From JALORV01 sp963775635 (GTDB taxonomy: Bacteria; Pseudomonadota; Gammaproteobacteria; Burkholderiales; Burkholderiaceae_F): a stretch of 64,000 nt of DNA. Of this stretch, positions 1-8,140 are shown piece by piece. How positions within the stretch are numbered: the first letter of the stretch is position 1; every line of letters begins with the position of its first letter. The notes under the pieces are model-generated. The model ran no database searches. It saw only the letters and a list, made by a program, of their open reading frames with translations, and was not told the origin of the DNA. The stretch covers positions 620,001-684,000 of the forward strand of contig CAVZJO010000016.1 in the NCBI GenBank assembly GCA_963775635.1, in the 5' to 3' direction. Both the position numbers and the translations under genes were made by a program.

Positions 1-11
1 CGGTGTGCTAC

Positions 12-584
12 TTAGTCGCGGACTGTGGCTACTCGTTCGGCAAGCGCCAGGTAACGTCCGATCGGCGGCGTCGGTGCGTTAGCGAGTTTGGCCAGGTCGT
101 CCCATAACCGCAACCGTACCGCATCGGCAGCGTACGGCTGCGCGATGAAGGCGTCGGCTTCGGCGGTCGTGAAAATGCCACCCTGCAGTTCGAGGCTGCG
201 CTTCGAATCGGCCGACAAGTTGGACCAGTACTCGGCGCCGGTGATCCGGCCGTCGCCGCGGGCACACAGGTAGCGTTTGGCATCGACATGCAAACGGATC
301 GGCTGCAGCACGCTGTCGGGGAAAACGCCACGCAGGAAGGGCAGCGCAACGTACTCGTGGCGGTCGTCGATACCGCGCAGCGTCGGCGTCTCGCCCTGGT
401 CGTTGATCAGGTGGCCGAGGTCGTGCAGGAAGGAAGCCAGGATCAGCTCCTTGCTCGCGCCGGCGCGTTCCGCGGCGTCCGCAGACTGCAGTGCGTGCTC
501 GAGTTGCGTGACCGGCTCGCCGGTGTACATGCGATCGCCCTTGGCGGCGAACAGGGTTTCGATGTCGGACAGGGTGAGCGCCAT
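12..584 (-). CDS. phnZ: PhnZ-like HD-domain phosphonate oxygenase
   Basis: A 190-aa HD-domain protein of the PhnZ / phosphonate-associated HDIG family. PhnZ is a mixed-valent diiron oxygenase that cleaves the C-P bond of (R)-1-hydroxy-2-aminoethylphosphonate to glycine and phosphate. The expected iron ligands are visible in order: H30, H54-D55 (in HDLGH), H76, H99 and a late Asp near residue 162. Y20 and E23 have the spacing of the Tyr-Glu pair that gates the PhnZ active site. It is the last gene of the leftward operon here, and its start overlaps the carrier stop by one base (TGATG). The hydroxylase that makes its substrate (PhnY*) is not in the window but could lie just past the left edge. 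The family assignment is firm; the substrate is inferred. Confidence 0.82.
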   Translation of the reverse strand: MALTLSDIETLFAAKGDRMYTGEPVTQLEHALQSADAAERAGASKELILASFLHDLGHLINDQGETPTLRGIDDRHEYVALPFLRGVFPDSVLQPIRLHVDAKRYLCARGDGRITGAEYWSNLSADSKRSLELQGGIFTTAEADAFIAQPYAADAVRLRLWDDLAKLANAPTPPIGRYLALAERVATVRD

Positions 585-2263
585 CAGACCGTGCGGGCTT
601 CGCGGGATTCGAACGCGACCGGCTGTTCACCGAGTAGCCGGGTCTTTGAAAGCACACCCGCCGATTCGAGTATCGGATACGCCACCGAGCAGAACAGCGA
701 ATTGATGCGCTTGAAGTCGGCCAGCAGATCCAGGTGCAGCGAGCTCGTCTCGATCGACTGGCGCGTGTTATCCGACAGCCTCAGCAGGTGCTGATCGGCG
801 TAGCGCATCTCGAGTTCGCGGAACGCGACCTTCTCTGACATCAGCGAGTGGGCGGACTTCAGATCGCCGTTCAGGAAGACGGCGACGCTCAGTTGCAGGT
901 TGGCCACCAGGCGGGTATGCAGGTCGGAGATCTCGGCGATGCCGGCGTCCGAGAACGACAGCCCGTGCCGGACCTTCCGTTCGACGATGTCGAGCAGGCC
1001 GCGCTCGATGATGTCGCCGACGTGTTCCATGTTGATCGTGAACTGGATGATCTCAGTCCACCGGCGGGATTCGCCGGCGTCGAGCGCCTCGCGGCTGATC
1101 TGCGCAAGGTAGCGCTTGATCGCCGAGTACAGCCGGTCGATCTCGTCGTCACGCCGGCGCAGCACATCGGCGAGCTGCAGGTCGTTGTTGCGCAGCACCG
1201 TCAGCAGGCCGGTCAGCATGTCTTGCACGGTGTCTGCCAGCCGGATCGCCTCGCGTGCCGCGTTGCCGAGCGCCAGCGGCGGTGTGGCAAGCGCCAGCGG
1301 GTCGAGGTAGCGGGGCTGCGTGGCGGCATCGGCGCTGGGACCTGCCGGCAGCCAACGCTCGCAGAGCTGGGCGACTCGACCCGTGACCAGGATGAAGGCA
1401 AGGGCCAGGGCAATATTGAACGCGAAATGGAAAGCGACGACCATCTGCCGCGGGTCGAATTGCAGCTGCTTCAACCAGGGCGTCACAAGCGGCAGAACGG
1501 CCAGCGCAAGCGTCACCCCGGCAGCCTTGAACACGAAATTGCCGAGCGGGACGCGGCGCGTCACCGGATCGGACCTCCAGGTGGTGATCAGCACCAGCAA
1601 GCCGCTGCCGAGATTGGCGCCCAGCACCAGCGGCAGCGCCACATGCGCGGGGATCACATGGGCCGCGGTCAGCGTCGCCACCAGCAGCACGACGGCGAGG
1701 CTCGAATACGACAGCACGGCAAACAGCGCGCCGATCAGCACGTCGAGCAGCAGGTCGCCCGAAATCTGCGCGAACAGAGTCTTGACGCCCGCGGCTTGTG
1801 CCAGTGGCGCCGTCGCCGCGGTGATCAGCTGTAGCGCCAGGATCATCACGCCCAGTCCAAGCACGATGCGGCCGATCTGGCCGGCGCGCTCATTGCTGCG
1901 CGACAGGTAAACGACCACGCCGACGACGATGGCGAGGGGTGCCAGCCACGAGAGGTCTAACGCGAACACGATGACCATGACCGCGGTGCCGACGTCCGCT
2001 CCGAGCATCACGGCGAGCGCGGCCGAAGTGGTCAACAGGCCTTGGGCGACGAACGAGGAGGTCAGCAGCGCCGTGGCGGTCGAGCTTTGCAGCAGCCCTG
2101 TCACGCCCAATCCCGCAAAGAATGCTGCCCCGCGTCCCTTCATGCTGCGCCGGAGCACCAGGCGCAGGCCGGCACCGTACACCCGCAGCACGCCGGTGCG
2201 GACGATGTGCGTGCCCCACACGAGCAGGGCGATGGCAGCCAATAGATTCAGCAGCGTTGTCAC
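584..2263 (-). CDS. Na/Pi cotransporter family protein with PhoU-like tail
   Basis: A 559-aa inner-membrane protein. The first 300 residues are hydrophobic and hold two Na/Pi-cotransporter repeats. The first keeps the family QSSTA motif (GLLQSSTATALL, about residue 58). In the second the Gln is replaced (LSYSSLAVVLL). Residues about 340-550 form a soluble helical PhoU-like domain, as in bacterial NptA/YjbB-type proteins. E. coli YjbB is known to export phosphate when internal phosphate is high. The gene lies between phnY and phnZ, so a role in removing phosphate released by C-P cleavage is plausible but inferred. There is a 59-bp gap to phnY upstream. Confidence 0.85.
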   Translation of the reverse strand: MTTLLNLLAAIALLVWGTHIVRTGVLRVYGAGLRLVLRRSMKGRGAAFFAGLGVTGLLQSSTATALLTSSFVAQGLLTTSAALAVMLGADVGTAVMVIVFALDLSWLAPLAIVVGVVVYLSRSNERAGQIGRIVLGLGVMILALQLITAATAPLAQAAGVKTLFAQISGDLLLDVLIGALFAVLSYSSLAVVLLVATLTAAHVIPAHVALPLVLGANLGSGLLVLITTWRSDPVTRRVPLGNFVFKAAGVTLALAVLPLVTPWLKQLQFDPRQMVVAFHFAFNIALALAFILVTGRVAQLCERWLPAGPSADAATQPRYLDPLALATPPLALGNAAREAIRLADTVQDMLTGLLTVLRNNDLQLADVLRRRDDEIDRLYSAIKRYLAQISREALDAGESRRWTEIIQFTINMEHVGDIIERGLLDIVERKVRHGLSFSDAGIAEISDLHTRLVANLQLSVAVFLNGDLKSAHSLMSEKVAFRELEMRYADQHLLRLSDNTRQSIETSSLHLDLLADFKRINSLFCSVAYPILESAGVLSKTRLLGEQPVAFESREARTV

Positions 2264-2322
2264 TTCCGGCCGTTACCTCCCGGGATGCGCAGGGTCGTTC
2301 GTGGCTTCGAGGTGCATGAAGG

Positions 2323-3768
2323 TCACCAGGGCAGCGAATACGTCTTGACGTTGGTGAAGCTCTTCATCGCTTCCTGCACGCCTTCCTTGTACCCGAGTCC
2401 CGAATCCTTGATGCCGCCGAAAGGGGTGAGTTCCAGCCGGAAACCGGGCACTTCGCGCACGTTGACGGTGCCGACGTTCAGTTCCGACACGCAGCGTGTG
2501 ATGACGTCGAGGCGGTTGGTGCACACCGAGGACGACAGCCCGTAGGCCGTCGAATTGGCGATCGCGATCGCCTCGTCTAGTGACCCGAAACGGATGACCG
2601 GTGATACCGGTCCGAAGGTCTCTTCCTTCACGACCTTCATCGATGGCTGAACGTCGTCGAGGACCGTCGGCGAATACAGCGCGCCGCGCCGCTCGTTGCC
2701 GGCCAGAAGCCGGGCGCCACCGGCCACCGCGGCGTCGACGCGCTGCTCGAATTCGATCGCTGCCGCTTCGTCGATCACCGTACCCATATCGGTTGCCGGA
2801 TCGAGCGGATCGCCGAACTTCACGCGGCGGGTGTTTGCCATCAACCGGTCGACGAATCCGTCGGCGACCGACTGGTGCACCAGCATGCGTTTGACCGCCG
2901 TGCAGCGTTGTCCCGAGTTCTTGTACGACCCGGACGCGGCGAGCGCGGCGGCTTCGTCGAGGTCAGCGTCATCCATCACGATGATCGGATCGTTGCCGCC
3001 GAGTTCCAGCACCTGGCGCTTGTAGACCGCGCGCGCGGCGATCGCTTTGCCCACCGCAACTCCGCCGGTGAACGTCACCAGATCGATGTCGGGATGGGAC
3101 AGCAGTTCGCCGGCGATTTCAGCCGGGTCGCCGGTGACCACCGAGAGCATCGGCGGCGGCAGCCCGGCCTCGTACAGGATGTCGGCCAGTGCGAAGGCGG
3201 CGAGCGGCGTCTTTTCGCTCGGTTTCAGAACGATCCGATTGTTGGTAGCCACGGCCGGAGCCACCTTGTGAATCACCTGGTTCAGTGGATGGTTGAAAGG
3301 CGTGATGGCACAGATAACTCCCTGCAATGGTTCGCGCAGCGTGTACACCTTGCGGCTGCGTCCGTGCGGCGTAAGGTCGCAGGAGTACACCTGTCCGTCG
3401 TCGACCAGCGACTGGTTGGCCGCGAACAACAGCACGTCGGATGCCCGCCCGACCTCGTAGAGTGTGTCTTTCAAGCACAGGCCGGACTCCAGGGTGATCA
3501 GGCGGGCAATTTGGTCGCGCCGCGCCGCGATGATTTCGCCAGCGCGCATCAGGATTCGATAGCGCTGATAGCGCGTGAGCGGGCTGCGATAGGCGCGTGC
3601 AATCTCGATAGCGCTGCGCACGTTGTCGACGGTGGCCTTGGGCGCGCGGGCGACCACCTCGCCGGTGTATGGGTAGCACACTGGGAAGCTGCGCGCGGCG
3701 GCAACTCGTTCGCCGGCGATTCGCAGCGACTCGTCGCGTAAGCTGACGACCGGTGCGTCCATCGTCAT
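2323..3768 (-). CDS. phnY: Phosphonoacetaldehyde dehydrogenase
   Basis: A 481-aa NAD(P)-dependent aldehyde dehydrogenase. Visible family motifs are the cofactor site (IVLKPSEKTPLAAF), the Rossmann segment (VTFTGGVAVGKA), the general-base Glu in VLELGGNDP, the catalytic Cys in NSGQRCTAVKR and ETFGPVSPV near the end. The sequence resembles the PhnY group that oxidises phosphonoacetaldehyde to phosphonoacetate. The start codon overlaps the phnA stop by 4 bases (ATGA), so the two are probably translationally coupled. Placement directly after phosphonoacetate hydrolase supports the substrate. An aldehyde dehydrogenase at 16014-17378 is a different subgroup. Confidence 0.9.
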   Translation of the reverse strand: MTMDAPVVSLRDESLRIAGERVAAARSFPVCYPYTGEVVARAPKATVDNVRSAIEIARAYRSPLTRYQRYRILMRAGEIIAARRDQIARLITLESGLCLKDTLYEVGRASDVLLFAANQSLVDDGQVYSCDLTPHGRSRKVYTLREPLQGVICAITPFNHPLNQVIHKVAPAVATNNRIVLKPSEKTPLAAFALADILYEAGLPPPMLSVVTGDPAEIAGELLSHPDIDLVTFTGGVAVGKAIAARAVYKRQVLELGGNDPIIVMDDADLDEAAALAASGSYKNSGQRCTAVKRMLVHQSVADGFVDRLMANTRRVKFGDPLDPATDMGTVIDEAAAIEFEQRVDAAVAGGARLLAGNERRGALYSPTVLDDVQPSMKVVKEETFGPVSPVIRFGSLDEAIAIANSTAYGLSSSVCTNRLDVITRCVSELNVGTVNVREVPGFRLELTPFGGIKDSGLGYKEGVQEAMKSFTNVKTYSLPW

Positions 3769-4976
3769 TGAGCGTGGTTGAGCGCGAGGTCGAAGGCGTC
3801 GAAATTGCGCCAGCGCCGGCGCGGATCGAGCCCCTCGATCCGTCGGTTGAGGATCAGCGGAACGCGCTGCTCCGAAATCCCGCCGTGCGATCGCAAAGGC
3901 AAATCGAGTTGCGACAGGTCATGGCGTGTGACGCTGGTGCCGAGCACGACGCTGCGTTCGGACACGATCACCAGGTCGCCGATGCGATCGGCCGGCAGTT
4001 CGAAGCGGGTAGCGGCCTCGGACCGCGTCAGCACCAGCTCGATGCCTAGCAGTTCGCGCAGCCGGGAAGCCGTGTCGTCGATCGTGTCGGCCGGCAGGTA
4101 GACCGTTGCAAACGATCCCAGTGCACCGTGATGCACCACATAGGGGTCGGTGATCGGCAGGATCACGCGGGCGCGCTCGTGCCCGAGCCAGGCATCGAGC
4201 AGATCCTGCAGGAAGATCACGTTCGGGCTCGCATCCAGCCGCGTCTTGGCGTTCATGCCGTGATCGGCCGTCAGAGCGATCACGGCACCCATTTCGTCCA
4301 TTTGCCGCAGGTAACCGTCGAGCATCGCGTAGAAGCGGTTGGCGTCCGGGTCGCCCGGCGCATGCTTGTGCTGCACGTAGTCTGTCGTCGACAGGTACAT
4401 CACGTCGGGTTTGCGCGTTTGCAGCAGGCGGACGCCGGCGGCGAACACGAACTCGGAAAGTTCGGCGCTATAGACGTCCGGAACGGCCATGCCGACCAGC
4501 GTTGGCACACCGTCGATGCCGTTTTCCGCCTGCGTGGCCTGGTCGGCCTTCTCGGAAGAAAAGCAGATGCCGGTCATGCCGTGGCCGAGCAGCCGCCGCA
4601 GCTTGTCCTTCGCCGTCACCACGGCCACCGAGGCGCCGGCACCGGACAGGCGCGCCAGGATCGTCGGCGCGCGTAGCCACTTCGGATCGTTCATCATGAT
4701 CTCGGTGCCGCTGGCCGCGTCGAACAGGTAGTTGCCGCAGATCCCGTGTACCGCTGGCGGCGCGCCGGTCACGATCGACAAGTTGTTCGGGTTAGTGAAG
4801 CTTGGCACCACGCAATCACCGATCAGGGCGGTGCCGGTTGCCAGCACGCGCTTGACGTATGGCATGTGGCCGCCCGCCACCGCCTGCGCGATGTAGTCAG
4901 GTTCGCAACCGTCGACGCAAACGACGACGGTTGGCTGCCCGGGCGTGGCGTAACGCCGGCCGTTCACTTCGATCAT
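3765..4976 (-). CDS. phnA: Phosphonoacetate hydrolase
   Basis: A 403-aa protein of the alkaline phosphatase / nucleotide pyrophosphatase superfamily. It hydrolyses phosphonoacetate to acetate and phosphate with two zinc ions. The N-terminal metal Asp is in VVCVDGCEPDYI, the nucleophilic Thr is probably in SFTNPNNLSIVTG, and further metal ligands are in STTDYVQHKH and LTADHGMNAKT. I chose the ATG at 4976 because the upstream reading frame runs into the gntR stop region and MIEVNGRRY matches the usual family start. It follows gntR after 4 bases and overlaps phnY by 4 bases. It completes the route PhnW, PhnY, PhnA. Confidence 0.92.
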   Translation of the reverse strand: MIEVNGRRYATPGQPTVVVCVDGCEPDYIAQAVAGGHMPYVKRVLATGTALIGDCVVPSFTNPNNLSIVTGAPPAVHGICGNYLFDAASGTEIMMNDPKWLRAPTILARLSGAGASVAVVTAKDKLRRLLGHGMTGICFSSEKADQATQAENGIDGVPTLVGMAVPDVYSAELSEFVFAAGVRLLQTRKPDVMYLSTTDYVQHKHAPGDPDANRFYAMLDGYLRQMDEMGAVIALTADHGMNAKTRLDASPNVIFLQDLLDAWLGHERARVILPITDPYVVHHGALGSFATVYLPADTIDDTASRLRELLGIELVLTRSEAATRFELPADRIGDLVIVSERSVVLGTSVTRHDLSQLDLPLRSHGGISEQRVPLILNRRIEGLDPRRRWRNFDAFDLALNHAQ

Positions 4977-4980
4977 CGGG

Positions 4981-5700
4981 TTATCCCTTGCGGCCCGCTC
5001 GTGCACGCGCGGGCTCGGTTGCGGCGGCACCATCGAGCGCGCGCTGCTTGCTTTCCATCACGTGGTCGTACATCGCTCGACCCGCCTGCTCGGCGTTGCC
5101 CGACGCGATGGCCTTCAGGATCGCGCGGTGCTCTGCCGCCGAGTGCGGCAGGACCCCACGCTCGAGCAGATTGCGTCGCCGGAACAGCGAGAGCTCCTTG
5201 ACGAGCTTGCTGTAGATCGCTGCCATCTTGCGATTTCCTGCGAATGAGACCAGCTGATCGTGAAACTGGAGGTTCAGCACGTGGTACGCGTCGCGATCGT
5301 CGGCGCGTGCCGCCTGCTCCATGCGCTCGACCAGCGAACGCAGCACTTTCATCTGAGCCGGCGTGACCGATTCGGCCAGCCTGCGTCCGACCAGTTCGTC
5401 CATCACGGCCCGCAGGTCGTAGATCTCCGCCGCTTCGTCGTGCGGAACATCGCGGACGAAGACACCGTGGTTCTTCTGCTGGCGTACCAGGCCGGCTTCC
5501 TCCAGCCGGCGGAACGCCTCGCGGATCGGGCCGCGCGACACGCCGAGCCGGTCGGACAACCACGCTTCGGTCAGCTTGGCGCCAGGCGCAATTTGCCCTT
5601 CGAGAATCATCCTCTCGATTTCCTGCTGCGCCGCACTTGCCAGCGAATTCGCGCGCAGCAGCGCGATCGTCGGATGGGCGACGACATTGGAGGAGGGCAT
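4981..5700 (-). CDS. GntR/FadR-family regulator of phosphonate use (PhnR type)
   Basis: A 239-aa GntR-family transcription factor. The winged helix is at about residues 20-90 (IERMILEGQIAPGAKLTEAWLSDRLGVSRGPIREAFRRLE). It is followed by a helical FCD ligand domain with conserved Asp/His metal-site residues. It matches the GntR subgroup found beside AEP genes in Burkholderiales. The start at 5700 (MPSSNVV) replaces a longer frame that would read through the operator. It heads the leftward phn operon and faces phnS. The palindrome at 5716-5735 lies 15 bp before its start, and a TACAAT -10 box for this gene lies inside that palindrome, so autorepression is likely. Confidence 0.88.
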   Translation of the reverse strand: MPSSNVVAHPTIALLRANSLASAAQQEIERMILEGQIAPGAKLTEAWLSDRLGVSRGPIREAFRRLEEAGLVRQQKNHGVFVRDVPHDEAAEIYDLRAVMDELVGRRLAESVTPAQMKVLRSLVERMEQAARADDRDAYHVLNLQFHDQLVSFAGNRKMAAIYSKLVKELSLFRRRNLLERGVLPHSAAEHRAILKAIASGNAEQAGRAMYDHVMESKQRALDGAAATEPARARAGRKG

Positions 5701-5715
5701 CAGGCAGAGTCTAAT

Positions 5716-5735
5716 GCAGATTGTAAACAATCTGC
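5716..5735. promoter_or_regulatory. Palindromic operator between gntR and phnS
   Basis: The sequence is GCAGATTGTAAACAATCTGC: perfect 9-bp arms around AA, and one more base pair on each side also matches (5715-5736). It lies just before the -35 box of the phnS promoter and covers the probable -10 box (TACAAT, reverse strand, 5725-5720) of gntR. FadR-type regulators bind short palindromes in this position. That the adjacent GntR protein binds here is inferred. Confidence 0.75.
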
Positions 5736-5744
5736 AAAAAACAA

Positions 5745-5774
5745 TTGACACTTTTTTTTACGGCTGCTTAGACT
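5745..5774 (+). promoter_or_regulatory. Promoter of the phnSTUW operon
   Basis: A perfect TTGACA -35 box (5745-5750) is followed after 18 bp by TAGACT (5769-5774) as the -10 box. It lies 9 bp from the palindrome and 135 bp upstream of phnS. The long leader has no obvious attenuator. phnS has a very strong ribosome site (TAAGGAGG at 5896-5903). Confidence 0.6.
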
Positions 5775-5908
5775 GCCTCGCTGCCGCCGCGGTGGGGAGG
5801 GCGGCGAGTCACCGAACCGTCAGGCGCATCCATTAGTGTTGCAGGTTGTTCGTTTCCGTCCTGTGACGAACTGCCGATCGATCCGCACGGGGCTCTAAGG
5901 AGGAGTCG

Positions 5909-6937
5909 ATGAAATCGCTATCCCACGTCGGCAAGGCAGCCCTGGCGGCCCTGCTGGTGGCAGTGTCGTTCGGAGCGCACGGGCAGAAGACCCAGCTCAC
6001 GGTCTACACCGCGCTCGAAACCGATCAGCTGAAGGCTTATCAGGCCGGTTTCGAGAAGGCCAATCCGAACATCGAAATCGTCTGGGTACGCGATTCGACC
6101 GGCATCATCACGGCCAAGTTGCTCGCTGAGAAGGCCAACCCGAAGGCGGACGTGATCATGGGCGTGGCCGCGACCAGCATGGCCGTCTTCGACAAGGAAG
6201 GCATGCTGCAACCGTATGCGCCGGCGGGTCTGAGCCGGCTTTCGCCGCAATATCGCGACCCGAAGAATCCGCCGGCCTGGGTAGGGATGGACGTTTGGGG
6301 TGCGACCATCTGCTTCAACACGGCCGAGGCTGCCAAGCGCAACATACCGAAACCGGAGACGTGGAAGGATCTGACGAAGCCGGCTTACAAGGGCCAGGTC
6401 GTGATGCCTCACCCGGCTTCGTCGGGCACCGGGTTCTTCGACGTCAGCGCGTGGTTGCAGATGTGGGGCGAAAAGGATGGCTGGGCCTATATGGACGGTC
6501 TGCACGAGAACATCGCGCAGTACATGCATTCAGGATCGCGCCCGTGCGCTGCGGCGGCTGCCGGTGAATACGTGGTCGGCATTTCGTTCGAGTACCGCGC
6601 CAACCGCGAGAAGGCGCGCGGTGCGCCGATCGAGCTTGTTTTCCCGAAGGAGGGGCTTGGCTGGGATCTGGAGGCGATCGGCATCGTCAAGGGCACCAAG
6701 AATCTGGACGCTGCCAAGAAGCTCGAGGACTGGGCGGTCTCGGAGGAGGCGATGGGCCTTTATGCCGCCAACTTCGCGATCGTCGCCGTGCCGGCGCTAT
6801 CGAAGCCGCTGCCGAACGTTCCAGCCGATTACGCGAGCCGACTGGTGAAAAACGATTTCGCCTGGGCTGCCGCCAATCGGGACAAGATTCTTGCCGAGTG
6901 GAGCAAGCGGTACGAGTCGAAGGCAGCGCCAAAGTAA
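5909..6937 (+). CDS. phnS: 2-Aminoethylphosphonate ABC transporter, substrate-binding protein
   Basis: A 342-aa periplasmic binding protein with a signal peptide ending near AHGQ (residues 1-25). The mature part (KTQLTVYTALETDQLKAYQ) is typical of the iron/putrescine-like binding fold used by the AEP uptake system PhnSTUV and its relatives. It is the first gene of the rightward operon, preceded by a strong Shine-Dalgarno sequence. ATPase, permease and AEP transaminase genes follow in order, which supports AEP as ligand. An Fe(III)-binding role is the usual misannotation for this family, but the gene context speaks against it. Confidence 0.88.
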   Translation: MKSLSHVGKAALAALLVAVSFGAHGQKTQLTVYTALETDQLKAYQAGFEKANPNIEIVWVRDSTGIITAKLLAEKANPKADVIMGVAATSMAVFDKEGMLQPYAPAGLSRLSPQYRDPKNPPAWVGMDVWGATICFNTAEAAKRNIPKPETWKDLTKPAYKGQVVMPHPASSGTGFFDVSAWLQMWGEKDGWAYMDGLHENIAQYMHSGSRPCAAAAAGEYVVGISFEYRANREKARGAPIELVFPKEGLGWDLEAIGIVKGTKNLDAAKKLEDWAVSEEAMGLYAANFAIVAVPALSKPLPNVPADYASRLVKNDFAWAAANRDKILAEWSKRYESKAAPK

Positions 6938-6965
6938 CCCAGCAGCGGCACAACCGCTCACGATG

Positions 6966-7008
6966 CGCCGGGCGCCGCCGCTCCGCTCACGCGGGCGGCG
7001 GCCCGGCG
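6966..7008 (+). promoter_or_regulatory. Intercistronic stem-loop between phnS and phnT
   Basis: A GC-only hairpin: left arm CGCCGGGCGCCGCC (6966-6979), right arm 6994-7008, with one bulged base. No U-run follows, so it is not a classic terminator. Such hairpins after binding-protein genes commonly stabilise the upstream mRNA or reduce downstream expression, giving more binding protein than ATPase. Confidence 0.5.
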
Positions 7009-7032
7009 TTCGCCTTTTGATCGCCCAGATCG

Positions 7033-8130
7033 ATGAGTAGCAGCCCAGCAGCGAACGAAGCTCTGCGCATCGAGGGCGTGCACAAGGCCTTCGGCGATTT
7101 CGTCGCGCTGACATCGATCGACCTGGTGATTCCGCCCGGCGAACTGGTGTGCTTCCTCGGTCCATCGGGGTGCGGCAAGACGACCCTGCTGCGCATCATT
7201 GCCGGGCTCGAGCGGCAGACCCGCGGTCGCATCCTGCAGAACGGTCGCGACGTGTCGACGGCGCCACCGGCCGCGCGCGACTACGGCATCGTGTTCCAGT
7301 CGTACGCGCTGTTTCCCAACCTGACGATCGCCGAAAACGTGGCTTACGGGTTGGTCAACCGGCGCAAGGGGCGCGTCGAGATTGCTGCACGGGTGGGCGA
7401 GCTGCTCGCACTAGTCGGGCTGTCGGACGCCGGCCGGAAGTATCCGAGCCAGATGTCCGGTGGGCAGCAGCAGCGAGTCGCACTGGCTCGGGCGCTGGCG
7501 ACCTCGCCCAGCCTGCTGCTGCTGGATGAGCCGCTGTCGGCGCTCGACGCGAAGGTTCGCGAGCGGCTGCGCGGCGAGATCCGCCAACTGCAGCGGCGCC
7601 TGCGCGTGACCACCATCATGGTCACACACGACCAGGAGGAAGCGCTGTCGATGGCCGACCGCGTGGTCGTGATGAACAGCGGCGTGATCGAGCAGGTCGG
7701 ATCGCCGAGCGATGTCTACGAACGTCCCGCGACGACTTTCGTCGCCGACTTCCTCGGCACGGCCAGCGTCCTCAAAGGGACCGCCCTGGGCGCTGGACGC
7801 TATCGGGTTGGCGAGACCGAACTTTCGCTGCCGGCGGGCGACCATGCCGCCGGCAGCAGCGTGAAAATCTACGTGCGGCCCGAAGACCGGCACGTCGAAG
7901 GCGACATCACGGCGCTGCCCAATCGTCTGCGCGGGCGGATCGCCCGCCTCGATTACCTGGGCACCTTCTGTCTGGCGGAACTGCGGTGCGAGGCGCTAGG
8001 CCAGCCGATCCTGATCTCGTATTCGCTGAACCAGTTGCATGACCTCGGCGTGCGCGAGGGCGGCGAGGTGGACATCGCGCTGCGCACCGACCGCGTGCGG
8101 GTGTTCGCCGACCGGCCTGCCGCGCCATGA
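7033..8130 (+). CDS. phnT: 2-Aminoethylphosphonate ABC transporter, ATP-binding protein
   Basis: A 365-aa ABC ATPase. Walker A is GPSGCGKTT (about residue 43), the signature is MSGGQQQRVALARAL, Walker B is LLLLDEPLSALD, and the switch His is in MVTHDQEEAL. A C-terminal TOBE-like region (about 245-360) follows, as in transporters of the putrescine/iron/AEP group. It should energise the fused permease encoded 10 bp downstream. The first 10 residues are unconserved, so a slightly later start is possible. Confidence 0.88.
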   Translation: MSSSPAANEALRIEGVHKAFGDFVALTSIDLVIPPGELVCFLGPSGCGKTTLLRIIAGLERQTRGRILQNGRDVSTAPPAARDYGIVFQSYALFPNLTIAENVAYGLVNRRKGRVEIAARVGELLALVGLSDAGRKYPSQMSGGQQQRVALARALATSPSLLLLDEPLSALDAKVRERLRGEIRQLQRRLRVTTIMVTHDQEEALSMADRVVVMNSGVIEQVGSPSDVYERPATTFVADFLGTASVLKGTALGAGRYRVGETELSLPAGDHAAGSSVKIYVRPEDRHVEGDITALPNRLRGRIARLDYLGTFCLAELRCEALGQPILISYSLNQLHDLGVREGGEVDIALRTDRVRVFADRPAAP

Positions 8131-8140
8131 GCCCGCCACA

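Noticed and set aside
848..1834. 328-aa open frame opposite the Na/Pi carrier
   Set aside because: Low-complexity Gln/Arg/Asp composition typical of the antisense of a membrane protein gene.
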